This document shows, in pieces, positions 56,069 through 64,000 of a DNA stretch of 64,000 bases. Source of the stretch: an uncultured Paracoccaceae bacterium (lineage in GTDB: Bacteria > Pseudomonadota > Alphaproteobacteria > Rhodobacterales > Rhodobacteraceae); the NCBI GenBank assembly GCA_938005545.1, contig CALKXV010000004.1:62001-126000 (forward strand), read 5' to 3'. The notes under the pieces are model-generated. The model was not told the DNA's origin. It worked only from the letters and a program-made list of their open reading frames with translations, and did no database searches. The position numbers and the translations under genes were made by a program. Position 1 is the first letter of the stretch. Each line of letters starts with the position of its first letter.

Positions 56069-56728
56069 AGAAGTAACTGCTGGCCCCAGTTTGGGACACA
56101 GGCACCAAATCCCTAAAACGGCAGCTTTGCCGGGACTAACCGGGCCTTCGCCCCGCTTGCACGAACGGCCGCTTTGGTGTGCGGCATAGATTCTTGCTCA
56201 CTTAATGCATTGTGCATGTCGACAGCAACGTCGATGTTGCAAAGATGGCCACCAAAATCGAGTTCTCTTTCGCAGAGTTGAACCCGTCAGCGCGACGGCA
56301 CATTCGCGTGTTTCAGATAGGTGCGGTTGCCAACAGGGTCGTAGGCATAATCCTCGGTCGGGACAGGAGTTCCGTCATCGGCTGTTGGAACACCTTCCGC
56401 GACTTGAAGAAGGCGGTTGATGCCATCGTAGAACAGGGTTTCAGACTCGCCGGGTGTTTCCAGATCTCGGATCAGTTCAAGCGATCCGTCGGGCGTGTAA
56501 GCATAGCCTGAGCGTGCCACATTCACCTAACTGGAGCGCTTACATTCAAGAGGCCTACTCTTGCTAAGATCACCCGCTATCAACGCGTTCAAAGCAGCGT
56601 CGTTATGTTTGTCGTGACAGCGCGTTCATCAAACCCCATATCACTGGCTTCACCGTTAACGAAGGACACGACCGGTTCGCGCGGATCGCCCCTGCGCAAT
56701 TGGAAGGCCGCATCAATCAGGGAATTGC
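56069..56728. other. 660-base region of decayed DNA
   Basis: No intact gene is visible. The minus strand has an Rhs fragment at 56287-56526. On the minus strand at about 56588-56725 a short stop-bounded frame (NSLIDAAFQLRRGDPREPVV, then SFVNGEASDMGF) looks protein-like but has no start. A short hairpin CGGCA/TGCCG lies at 56119-56132. It reads as remnants of several sequences. Confidence 0.6.
56287..56526 (-). pseudogene. Rhs/YD-repeat protein fragment
   Basis: 79 codons with two YD-repeat signatures, YDGINRLLQVAEG and EDYAYDPVGNRT, and GYAYTPDGSLELIRD at the front. Intact Rhs proteins are over 1,000 residues and no other part occurs in the window, so this is a remnant of a toxin or wall-associated Rhs gene. 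It stops on TGA just after a Pro-Ser-Arg end. Confidence 0.8.
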
Positions 56729-58723
56729 CTATTCACCCGCGAACCGGCGCGTGGGATTATACTGGGTGCCCTTGTCGATGGTGAATTGCCCGCGCTCAAG
56801 CTTGCGGAACTTTCCCTGGCGCAACAACTGGCCAAACGATCGCAAACTTTCTTCGCGCGACATCCGAATGGTTGGATCAACGGCAGCCACGCGTTTCATG
56901 ATCTCGGGGCGTGTGAATGACGACTGGCCTTCCTTGAAAACGGTAAAGGCGGCGGCGGCTTCCAGAAGTTCTGGCAGTTCTTTGGCACCCATGATTTCGG
57001 CAAACCCCGCAAAATTCTGCGGCTCGTCCATAACGTCCGACGTATCGGATGCGGCACTCTCGTCTTTGACCCTTTGAGATGACACCAGAACCAAGGGCGG
57101 CGATGCCGACGTTGGACGGTCAATTCCGGCGCCTTCAACGGTTGCCGTCCGAACAACTTCGGACAGATCGTCGCGGTAAGGGCTGCGTTCTTCTTCTTCA
57201 ACCACTTCGCGCGACACTTGGCGTGATACCAACCGGTCGGCTTTAGTGGCGGCCACAGCTGCACGCATCTGGCTGATGACACGGCGACGACGCACCACTT
57301 CATCTTCGTTCAGTTTGTTGTCGGTTTCCTCAAGCAATCGTCCGACATCGCTTTCTTGCGCATCAGACAATGGCTGCGACAAGGCACGCGTTGGTGCACC
57401 AACGTCCGCAACCTCGTGATCATGGGCTTCGGCACTGTCATCGGTCGCAAGGCGTTCGCCCATGTTTCCGATGATGTCAGAAATCGTCCGCTTGATTGCC
57501 GCATCACTTCGTGCAGGTGCGGCATCTGTCGCGCGCGCGGTATTGTCCACAGCTTTGTCGTCGGCTGCCGCGATTTTCTTTGCGATACTATCCAGATCAG
57601 GCTCACCCGCCGCGTGTTCAAGAACGGCGTCGATTACGGTTTCATTCTGCTCAGCATCGACTTGATCGTCACTTGTCAGGAACAGCGATTCAGACTTTTC
57701 CGGATCGAAATCTTCGTCCTCGGCGGTGTCAGCCTTAACGTCAGAAAACTCGCCTTCGTCATTTTCGGTGTCATTCCGCAACAAATCGGCATCGGACGCC
57801 GCAGCCTCGGAGTCCGCGTCGCGGGTCCAAAGGGCCTCTGATGTATCGCGGGCTGCACTGTCGATGCGCGCACTGTCATCATCCTGATCGCCGTCAAAAT
57901 CATCTTCTTTCGCGTCAGGTTGGTCCGACTTACCCGAAAGATCAGGCTTTGGCGCGCTAACTGCTTCTGTGGTCTTTTCAGCTCGTTTTTCTTTCGAAAC
58001 TTCGATGTCGTCATCGGCGATATCGGCCGAAATTTGTTCGATGGTTTCTGTAAAGGCGCGATCCCGCTTTTCCGTGTCGATCACTTCCGCATCTTCGATG
58101 TCATCTGACGCGGCGGCCTCAACCTTGTCTTCGATGTTCTTGGACACGACCGACCGGATGCGGCGTAGCTTTTCGGCAACCGTTTCGGCCGGACTGGCAT
58201 CGACAACGCGAGCATCGGGGTCAACGGCTAGAACATCCTCGGGTTCGTCAGACATCAGGAATTCATCATCGAACGTCAGCGGCCCGGTGCCTGCGTCAGA
58301 CGTTGCTGGCTTATCGACGACATCCGTTGCCTTGACTGCGGTCACGACACTTGCCGCAATCGCTGCCTTGTCCTTGGGCGCATCTTTCGCCGCGTCAACG
58401 ACGTCTGGCGTGTCGGCAACCTTGCGTTCAGCTTTTGGCGATGGTGCTGGCTCATCGGTGTTGTGCCGCTCGACCTGACGCAAAGCAACGCCAGTATCGC
58501 TGCGGCGAGCTTCGACCCGGCGGGTCACATCGCGTTCCGCAATGTTTTGAAGCATCTCGACGTCGGGCGTCAAAGGTTCGGCCCCGAAGTAACGGTCGTC
58601 AGCGGCCAGATCGCGGAAATACTCCGCAATGTCACGCATCGCGCCTAAGGGGTCGTCGAAACCTTCCAGCGTACAACTGAAAGTTCCGTAGGACACCGTC
58701 AGAATTTTGGTCGAGCCATCCAT
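56729..58723 (-). CDS. Large acidic, mostly disordered protein of unknown function
   Basis: 664 aa. A folded N-terminus (about residues 1-85: KILTVSYGTFSCTLEGFDDP then AEYFRDLAADDRYFGAEPL) and a folded C-terminus (about 575-650: ELLEAAAAFTVFKEGQSSF, RSFGQLLRQGKFRKLERGQF, winged-helix-like) flank a middle of about 480 residues rich in Asp, Glu, Ala and Ser, probably disordered. I recall similar proteins in Rhodobacterales without an assigned role. The C-terminal region could bind DNA or a partner. Divergent from thiN over 142 bases. Confidence 0.8.
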   Translation of the reverse strand: MDGSTKILTVSYGTFSCTLEGFDDPLGAMRDIAEYFRDLAADDRYFGAEPLTPDVEMLQNIAERDVTRRVEARRSDTGVALRQVERHNTDEPAPSPKAERKVADTPDVVDAAKDAPKDKAAIAASVVTAVKATDVVDKPATSDAGTGPLTFDDEFLMSDEPEDVLAVDPDARVVDASPAETVAEKLRRIRSVVSKNIEDKVEAAASDDIEDAEVIDTEKRDRAFTETIEQISADIADDDIEVSKEKRAEKTTEAVSAPKPDLSGKSDQPDAKEDDFDGDQDDDSARIDSAARDTSEALWTRDADSEAAASDADLLRNDTENDEGEFSDVKADTAEDEDFDPEKSESLFLTSDDQVDAEQNETVIDAVLEHAAGEPDLDSIAKKIAAADDKAVDNTARATDAAPARSDAAIKRTISDIIGNMGERLATDDSAEAHDHEVADVGAPTRALSQPLSDAQESDVGRLLEETDNKLNEDEVVRRRRVISQMRAAVAATKADRLVSRQVSREVVEEEERSPYRDDLSEVVRTATVEGAGIDRPTSASPPLVLVSSQRVKDESAASDTSDVMDEPQNFAGFAEIMGAKELPELLEAAAAFTVFKEGQSSFTRPEIMKRVAAVDPTIRMSREESLRSFGQLLRQGKFRKLERGQFTIDKGTQYNPTRRFAGE

Positions 58724-58865
58724 CGTGTCGATCGCTTTCTTTCCCGTTCAGCAACAATGTGTTTACCACCGGGGCAGTCGAAAATAGGAACAGTGGTGGG
58801 GAATTCACAAGAATTTTTAGCGGCGAAAGTATGGCAGCTTGGTTAACAATGAGAGACATTCACCT

Positions 58866-59525
58866 ATGATTGCACGGAATGTTCACACCGAAACCGGTGT
58901 TTCATTGGTCGGAGGGGGGCTTCCCGCCCCATCAGATATTGTTTTTTCTGTGACACTCGCACCGTTCCTTATCGCGGCAGATGGTGGCGCAAATTTCTGC
59001 ATTGAAGCGGGTTTGAAACCGGATGCAGTCATCGGTGATCTCGACTCAATTTCAGACGCCGCTCATGCGGCTTTGCCCCCTGATACGGTGATCGAATACG
59101 CCGATCAAACCCTTACCGATTTTGAAAAATGTTTGCGCCTGATCAAGGCACCATTTGTGATCGCAACCGGTTTTACCACAGGTCGCTTGGATCACACATT
59201 GGCCAATTTCGCAGTTCTGGCGCGCCAAATAGGGCCACCGACTTTGCTGATCAGCGATCACGACGTCGCCTTTGCAGCGCCTACCAAATTGGCGTTGGAC
59301 CTGCCGATTGGAACCCGGTTATCGCTCTTTCCAATGAAGCCCATGCAAGGGCGTTCTACGGGCCTGAAATGGCCCATCGACGGCCTGACAATCGCGCCAC
59401 TTGGGCGGCTCGGAACCTCGAACGAAACCAACGGGCCTGTTCGTCTAAACTTTGATGAATCCGGCATAATCGTGCTTATTCCACGCGAACATCTTGATGC
59501 GATACTGGCGGAGATAACCGGCTAA
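58866..59525 (+). CDS. thiN: Thiamine pyrophosphokinase
   Basis: 219 aa from ATG 58866. The ATP and thiamine site is seen in IAADGGANFC, AVIGDLDSIS, DFEKCLRLI and TGRLDHTLANFAVL. Makes thiamine diphosphate from thiamine and ATP. An in-frame TTG at 58839 is not needed. Its last 50 bases overlap the convergent DMT gene. Confidence 0.93.
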   Translation: MIARNVHTETGVSLVGGGLPAPSDIVFSVTLAPFLIAADGGANFCIEAGLKPDAVIGDLDSISDAAHAALPPDTVIEYADQTLTDFEKCLRLIKAPFVIATGFTTGRLDHTLANFAVLARQIGPPTLLISDHDVAFAAPTKLALDLPIGTRLSLFPMKPMQGRSTGLKWPIDGLTIAPLGRLGTSNETNGPVRLNFDESGIIVLIPREHLDAILAEITG

Positions 59526-60405
59526 GCCTTTGTTCACGGTAAATTATGTACAATCCCGCTGCAACGGTCACCCCGATCCCGACCAAGGCCAAACCATTCG
59601 GAAAATCCCGAAATATCCACCACCCAATCAAGGCCGCGACCGGAATCTCCAAGTATTGCATCGGTGCCAATGTTGCCGCGGGCGCAAACCGCAACGACCA
59701 TGTCATCAAAAGATGCGCGACCGTGCCCATGCCCCCCATGGCCAGCACCAGCCACCAGATACTTTGTTCGGGAATGTTGACTGCAAATCCCGGTGTTTCA
59801 AAAGGTGCCAGCACAAAGATCAACGGGATCAAAAGCGCACAAGCGACTGATCCCGAAACCAATTGCAAAACCACCGCATCCACGTCCTTGGCCAACTGCC
59901 GTGTGACCAGCATGAAGAAGGCGAAATCAAACGCGACGCCCACCGGCAAAAGTGCGGGCCAACCGACCTCTGCAAAGCTGGGCTGCATGACCAAAAGAGT
60001 GCCGACAAAGCCCACGCAACAGGCAATCAGACGGCGGCTTCCCACCTCTTCGCCCAGCACAAATCGCCCAAGCAAAAGCATGATAAAGGGCATGACAAAT
60101 GCAATCGCCACCGCATCCGCCAGTGGAAGATACCGAAGCGACAGGAACATCATCCCAATGCCCAACATATGCAGCACCGCGCGAACAGCGATCAGCCGAA
60201 ACCTGCCGAACGCAGGTGCCAAAGACAGTTTCAACCACCAAACCACCGGCAAAAGCAGCACCACTTGCACGGCCATGCGAATCGCTACCAGCTCGGCCAC
60301 GTCGATATGGCCACCCAAAAGCTTGGCCAGCGCATCGCCCATCGGGGCCATGATGCAAAATCCCAGCATCAAAAGAATACCCAGAACGGGCCGGTCCTGT
60401 ACCAT
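59476..60405 (-). CDS. DMT-superfamily (EamA) transporter
   Basis: 309 aa, ten hydrophobic segments in two EamA repeats (about residues 10-145 and 155-290). EamA proteins export amino acids or metabolites; the substrate is unknown. The C-terminus (RLSRLSPPVSHQDVRVE) lies in the region overlapping the end of thiN. Confidence 0.88.
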   Translation of the reverse strand: MVQDRPVLGILLMLGFCIMAPMGDALAKLLGGHIDVAELVAIRMAVQVVLLLPVVWWLKLSLAPAFGRFRLIAVRAVLHMLGIGMMFLSLRYLPLADAVAIAFVMPFIMLLLGRFVLGEEVGSRRLIACCVGFVGTLLVMQPSFAEVGWPALLPVGVAFDFAFFMLVTRQLAKDVDAVVLQLVSGSVACALLIPLIFVLAPFETPGFAVNIPEQSIWWLVLAMGGMGTVAHLLMTWSLRFAPAATLAPMQYLEIPVAALIGWWIFRDFPNGLALVGIGVTVAAGLYIIYREQRLSRLSPPVSHQDVRVE

Positions 60406-60532
60406 GGGGCCACCTTAGGGCGCACCGATCCAAGGCGACATGCCTATCGTGCTTTACTGGCATGAAATATCCCTTGCCCGCCCCAACCGGACCCGGTTTA
60501 ACACGAGACGACCAAAGGCAGTTCATTTTCCC

Positions 60533-63238
60533 ATGTCCCAGACCCAAGGCCGCATTTCAGCGGTCCTCGGCCCCACCAATACCGGCAAGACCCACTATGC
60601 CATTGAACGCATGTTGGGCCATCGGACCGGCATCATCGGCCTGCCGTTGCGCCTTTTGGCGCGCGAAGTCTATGACCGGATCGTCGCCCTGCGCGGCCCG
60701 TCTGTTGTGGCGCTTGTCACCGGCGAAGAACGTATCGTTCCTGAACGCACCCAATATTGGGTCTGCACCACAGAATCGATGCCCGACGGTATGGGAGTTG
60801 ATTTTCTGGCCGTCGACGAAATCCAACTCTGTGCCGATCCAGAACGCGGCCACGTCTTTACGGATCGGCTGCTTTATTCACGCGGGCTTCTCGAAACCGT
60901 CTTCATGGGCTCTGACACCATGCGCAAAACAATTGCTGCGCTCTTGCCCGAAGCCCAGTTTCAACGCCGCGAACGGTTTTCCACCCTTGAATACACCGGA
61001 TCGAAGAAAATCAGCCGAATGCCAGGGCGATCCGCCATCGTCGGGTTCTCGGTCGACGGAGTTTACGCCATTGCCGAACTTCTCAGACGTCAAAAAGGCG
61101 GTGCGGCCGTCGTCATGGGTGCCCTTAGCCCACGCACCCGCAACGCTCAGGTCGAAATGTACCAAAATGGCGACGTCGATCACCTTGTGGCCACCGATGC
61201 CATCGGGATGGGCTTGAACCTTGATATCGAACACGTGGCCTTTTCCAGCCTCAAAAAGTTCGATGGTCGCCGCATGCGCGATCTTCAGCCGAACGAATTG
61301 GCCCAGATTGCAGGCCGCGCCGGGCGGTTTCAGACCAATGGCACCTTTGGCGTGACTGGCGAAGCCCCGCCCTTGGAGGATCGCGTTGCCGAAGCGATCA
61401 TGTCGCACTCCTTTGCGCCGATCAAAAAACTTCAGTGGCGCAATTCGCGGCTGGAATTCGGCAGTGTGCATCGCCTGATCGCGTCGCTGGAAGAACCTGC
61501 AACCGGCGAAATTTTCGTGCGCGCCCGCGAAGCCGACGATCTGATGACCCTTAAAACACTGGGCGAGGACGCCGAATGCGCGGCCCGCGCAACCGATGGC
61601 CCCTCGGTTCGGCTGCTCTGGGATGTGTGCCGCATCCCCGACTTTCGCAGCATCAGCCATAACGAACACGCCTCACTATTGGCCACGATCTATGGCCATC
61701 TCCATGAACGTGAAACGCTCCCCGATGACTGGATCGCACGCCAGATCAACCGCATAGACCGCACCGACGGCGATATCGACGCTCTCTCGACACGGCTCGC
61801 TTTTATCCGAACTTGGACCTATGTTGCGCAACGCCGGGGCTGGTGCGGCGACAATTCCCATTGGCGGGACACCACCCGCGCGGTAGAAGACCGATTGTCA
61901 GATGCGCTTCACACGGCGCTGACCCAAAGATTTGTCGACCGGCGGACATCTGTTCTGCTTCGCCGGTTGAAACAGAAGGAGGTCCTTGTGGCCGAAGTGA
62001 ATGACAAAGGTGAAGTGACGGTCGAAGGACAATTCGTTGGCCGTCTCGAAGGGTTCCGCTTCCATCAGGACGCGAACACATCCGGTGACGAAGCCAAAAC
62101 CGTCAAAGCGGCCGCAACCGCAGCCCTTGGACCGGAGTTTCACCTGCGCGCGGATCGGTTCTACAACGCCCCTGACACCGAAATGGACTTCACCGAACAA
62201 GGTGGGTTGATGTGGGGCGAACACGCCATCGGCAAACTGACCCGTGGCGATGACCCCCTAAAACCCTTGGTTATACCTTTCGTCGACGATGAAGCCGGCG
62301 CCGAGGTGGCCGAAAAAGTCCAACGCCGCCTGCAACACTTCATCGACCGCAAGATTGCCGCCCTGTTTGAACCCCTCATGAACATCAGCCGGGACGAAAC
62401 CCTGACCGGCATGGCCAAAGGCTTTGGCTTCCGCATGATCGAAGCCATGGGCGTCATTGACCGCCGCGCCATTGCCACGGAAGTCAAAGACCTCGATCAG
62501 GACGCACGTGGATTACTTCGCAAACACGGCATCCGTTTCGGTCAGTTCACGATCTTTATGCCGCTTTTGCTGAAACCGGCCCCAACCCGTCTGCGCCTCG
62601 TACTGGCATCGCTCGCAAAAGGCGCCGACGAATTCCCCGAAAGCCCGCCCCCCGGTCTGGTCACCATCCCGGCCATCAAAGGCATCGAAGCAGAAACCTA
62701 TCTCATGTCCGGCTACCGCCCTGCCGGTGACCGAGCCATTCGCATCGATATGCTGGAACGCCTCGCCGATCTCTTGCGCGCCGAAGACAGCCGGGGCGGT
62801 TTCGAAGCCAAACCCGATATGCTTTCAATCACCGGCATGACGCTGGACCAATTTGCAAATCTGATGGACGGCCTAGGCTACAAAGGGGTGCGCGGCGAAC
62901 GGGAAAAAAACCGCCCGGCACTAGTGTCCGAAACCGAACCCAAGGCCGAAGACGCAGTCACACCTGAATCTGATCCCGAAGCTACCGAAACGCCCCCGGA
63001 ACCAGCCGAAGCGCCGGAACCCGAAGTCTTCTATACCTTCACATGGGGCGGCCAGCGCCAAGACAAGAAACCGCAGGCCAACCCCGGCAAAGGCAAGCGA
63101 CCACCCAAAAGCAAACCGCGACAGGGCAACGACAAGCCGCGCAATTTCCAGGCCCGCCCCCCGAAAAAAGAAAAGAAGATCGACCCCGACAACCCCTTTG
63201 CACAAGCGTTGATGGGGCTGAAGACCACCGATAAATGA
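60533..63238 (+). CDS. SUV3-like superfamily 2 helicase
   Basis: 901 aa from ATG 60533. Motif I GPTNTGKTH, motif II VDEIQ (in place of DExH), SDTMRKT, ATDAIGMGLNLDI and QIAGRAGRFQ are those of the mitochondrial Suv3/MgpS group. Residues about 340-780 form the accessory helical region. The tail (about 800-901) is disordered and very basic, with Pro and Lys repeats. Likely unwinds RNA in decay or rRNA maturation. Frames opening at 60440 and 60462 are not supported. Upstream of an S4 gene and fdxA, a usual alphaproteobacterial order. Confidence 0.9.
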   Translation: MSQTQGRISAVLGPTNTGKTHYAIERMLGHRTGIIGLPLRLLAREVYDRIVALRGPSVVALVTGEERIVPERTQYWVCTTESMPDGMGVDFLAVDEIQLCADPERGHVFTDRLLYSRGLLETVFMGSDTMRKTIAALLPEAQFQRRERFSTLEYTGSKKISRMPGRSAIVGFSVDGVYAIAELLRRQKGGAAVVMGALSPRTRNAQVEMYQNGDVDHLVATDAIGMGLNLDIEHVAFSSLKKFDGRRMRDLQPNELAQIAGRAGRFQTNGTFGVTGEAPPLEDRVAEAIMSHSFAPIKKLQWRNSRLEFGSVHRLIASLEEPATGEIFVRAREADDLMTLKTLGEDAECAARATDGPSVRLLWDVCRIPDFRSISHNEHASLLATIYGHLHERETLPDDWIARQINRIDRTDGDIDALSTRLAFIRTWTYVAQRRGWCGDNSHWRDTTRAVEDRLSDALHTALTQRFVDRRTSVLLRRLKQKEVLVAEVNDKGEVTVEGQFVGRLEGFRFHQDANTSGDEAKTVKAAATAALGPEFHLRADRFYNAPDTEMDFTEQGGLMWGEHAIGKLTRGDDPLKPLVIPFVDDEAGAEVAEKVQRRLQHFIDRKIAALFEPLMNISRDETLTGMAKGFGFRMIEAMGVIDRRAIATEVKDLDQDARGLLRKHGIRFGQFTIFMPLLLKPAPTRLRLVLASLAKGADEFPESPPPGLVTIPAIKGIEAETYLMSGYRPAGDRAIRIDMLERLADLLRAEDSRGGFEAKPDMLSITGMTLDQFANLMDGLGYKGVRGEREKNRPALVSETEPKAEDAVTPESDPEATETPPEPAEAPEPEVFYTFTWGGQRQDKKPQANPGKGKRPPKSKPRQGNDKPRNFQARPPKKEKKIDPDNPFAQALMGLKTTDK

Positions 63239-63271
63239 TCGCTTCTTCTGTCCAAAATACTTTGGGGAGGT

Positions 63272-63323
63272 CCGGAGGGGTGAAACCCCTCCGGCTGGTC
63301 GCCGCAAAAGGCGGCGAAACCAG
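63272..63323. repeat. Tandem stem-loop element before the S4 gene
   Basis: Two adjacent perfect hairpins. One is CCGGAGGGG/CCCCTCCGG with a TGAAA loop (63272-63294). The other is CTGGT and TCGCCGC pairing with GCGGCGA and ACCAG (63295-63323). The second ends directly on the S4-gene ATG at 63324. I believe similar sequences recur between genes in roseobacters, like REP elements; this is from memory. Confidence 0.65.
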
Positions 63324-63692
63324 ATGAGCGATACACAACGCCTCGATCAATGGCTCTGGCACGCAAGGTTCTTCAAAACCCGCAGCCTCGCCACAAAACT
63401 CGTGGCCACCGGCCAGGTCCGTGTCGATGGCGACAAGGTCCAAAAACCAAGCCATGCGCTCCGCCCGGGCCAGACCCTTACTTTCAAACAAGCCAAACAG
63501 ATCCGTGTCATTCGCGTCAAAGCCCTTGCCAGCCGCCGTGGTCCCGCCCCCGAAGCCCAGGAACTCTACACCGATCTTTCGCCCGACCCTCAGAACAACA
63601 CTCCGGAAAACCCCCGGTTCGAAGGAAAAGGACGCCCCACCGGCAAAGATCGCCGCAACGCGCGTCTTATGCGCGATCACCCGCTTGAATGA
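63324..63692 (+). CDS. hslR: S4-domain RNA-binding protein, Hsp15-like
   Basis: 122 aa. The S4 domain is at residues about 3-65 (RLDQWLWHARFFKTRSLATK, GQVRVDGDKVQKPSHALRPG), then a basic tail typical of Hsp15. It binds 50S subunits with stalled nascent chains in E. coli. The downstream basic region is proline-rich. Its start abuts a hairpin and I see no normal ribosome site. Confidence 0.88.
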   Translation: MSDTQRLDQWLWHARFFKTRSLATKLVATGQVRVDGDKVQKPSHALRPGQTLTFKQAKQIRVIRVKALASRRGPAPEAQELYTDLSPDPQNNTPENPRFEGKGRPTGKDRRNARLMRDHPLE

Positions 63693-63741
63693 GCCGCCCG
63701 GCCTTGTTACTTGCCGTTCGTTACGTATGTGAGAGACCACC

Positions 63742-64000
63742 ATGACCTATATCGTCAACGACAGTTGCATCGCCTGTAAATACACCGACTGCGTCGAAGT
63801 CTGCCCTGTGGACTGCTTTTACGAAGGCGAAAACATGTTGGTCATCCATCCCGACGAATGTATCGACTGCGGCGTCTGCGAACCCGAATGCCCGGCAGAT
63901 GCAATCAAGCCTGACACCGAACCAGACATGGAAAAATGGGTCGAGTTCAACCGCAAATACTCCGAGCTTTGGCCCGTCATCATCTCCAAACGCGACCCCC
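63742..64000 (+). CDS. fdxA: Ferredoxin FdxA (7Fe), 3'-truncated by the window
   Basis: 86 codons visible of about 112. Two cluster motifs: [17 protein letters not shown] (3Fe-4S and part of the 4Fe-4S site) and [12 protein letters not shown] (4Fe-4S). The ATG has GAGAG upstream. In many alphaproteobacteria a CarD-type regulator gene follows, which I would expect just outside. Confidence 0.95.
   Translation, partial: MTYIVNDSCIACKYTDCVEVCPVDCFYEGENMLVIHPDECIDCGVCEPECPADAIKPDTEPDMEKWVEFNRKYSELWPVIISKRDP

Noticed and set aside
1-64000. CRISPR arrays, tRNA or rRNA genes, prophage or complete insertion sequences
   Set aside because: No spacer-repeat series, cloverleaf-like runs, integrase, transposase or phage structural genes were seen; the only repeats are inside the RTX gene or are single stem-loops.

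Overview
The window is a chromosomal segment of a marine Roseobacter-group alphaproteobacterium (Rhodobacterales). The evidence is the protein character throughout, the argH / small lipoprotein / lysA / DUF4175 / ftsE-ftsX / plsC cluster, a malyl-CoA lyase of ethylmalonyl-CoA-pathway size (318 aa), a form II CO-dehydrogenase-like operon, a taurine-pyruvate aminotransferase, and the SUV3-like helicase / S4 protein / fdxA cluster at the right end. I saw no rRNA, tRNA, CRISPR array, intact insertion sequence or prophage.

Layout. 1-9639: a type I secretion locus. It holds the 3' part of a very large RTX/cadherin-like repeat protein, two ABC permease/ATPase subunits and an HlyD adaptor, all on the plus strand; both ABC subunits lack a normal ABC signature motif. 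9647-15101: methyltransferase, OsmC-like protein, Lrp regulator divergent from alanine dehydrogenase (ald), mscL, a YtoQ-family protein and a YghU-like glutathione transferase. 15175-22733: translation and glycolysis genes (pheT, pheS, rplT, rpmI, pyk) with an SGNH lipoprotein and small conserved proteins. 22751-29573: a PAS-GGDEF-EAL protein with a degenerate EAL domain, a dgcN-dgcA-dat D-amino-acid operon, malyl-CoA lyase and an orphan gene. 29667-35342: coxS-coxL-coxM of form II type and a Kef-like K+/H+ antiporter. 35417-47793: accA, a methyltransferase, a PPOX-fold protein, plsC-ftsX-ftsE, a zinc-ribbon membrane protein, a DUF4175 protein, lysA, DUF2834, two tiny lipoproteins not longer than 50 aa, argH, and divergent tlpA. 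48062-56068: DEAD-box helicase, tpa, a lytic transglycosylase, a pseudo-receiver, a TauR-like MocR regulator and a divergent acyl-CoA ligase. 56069-56728: decayed DNA with an Rhs fragment. 56729-64000: a long acidic disordered protein, thiamine pyrophosphokinase, a DMT exporter, the SUV3-like helicase, an Hsp15-like S4 protein and truncated fdxA.

How the genes work together. The first four genes form an export module for a calcium-binding repeat protein; an outer-membrane TolC is not in view. The MocR regulator has a 10-bp-arm inverted repeat three bases before its start codon. The tpa promoter 5 kb away carries two direct repeats of a related motif (TCTGG-C-TA core), which suggests one taurine regulon. 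dgcN-dgcA-dat would turn peptidoglycan-derived or dissolved D-glutamate and other D-amino acids into central metabolites.

The most unusual observations are the doubly degenerate ABC pair, the shared MocR operator motif, the overlapping two-lipoprotein string after argH (one an LptM/LppL-like candidate), and the alternating A-B-A-B near-identical repeats in the RTX gene.
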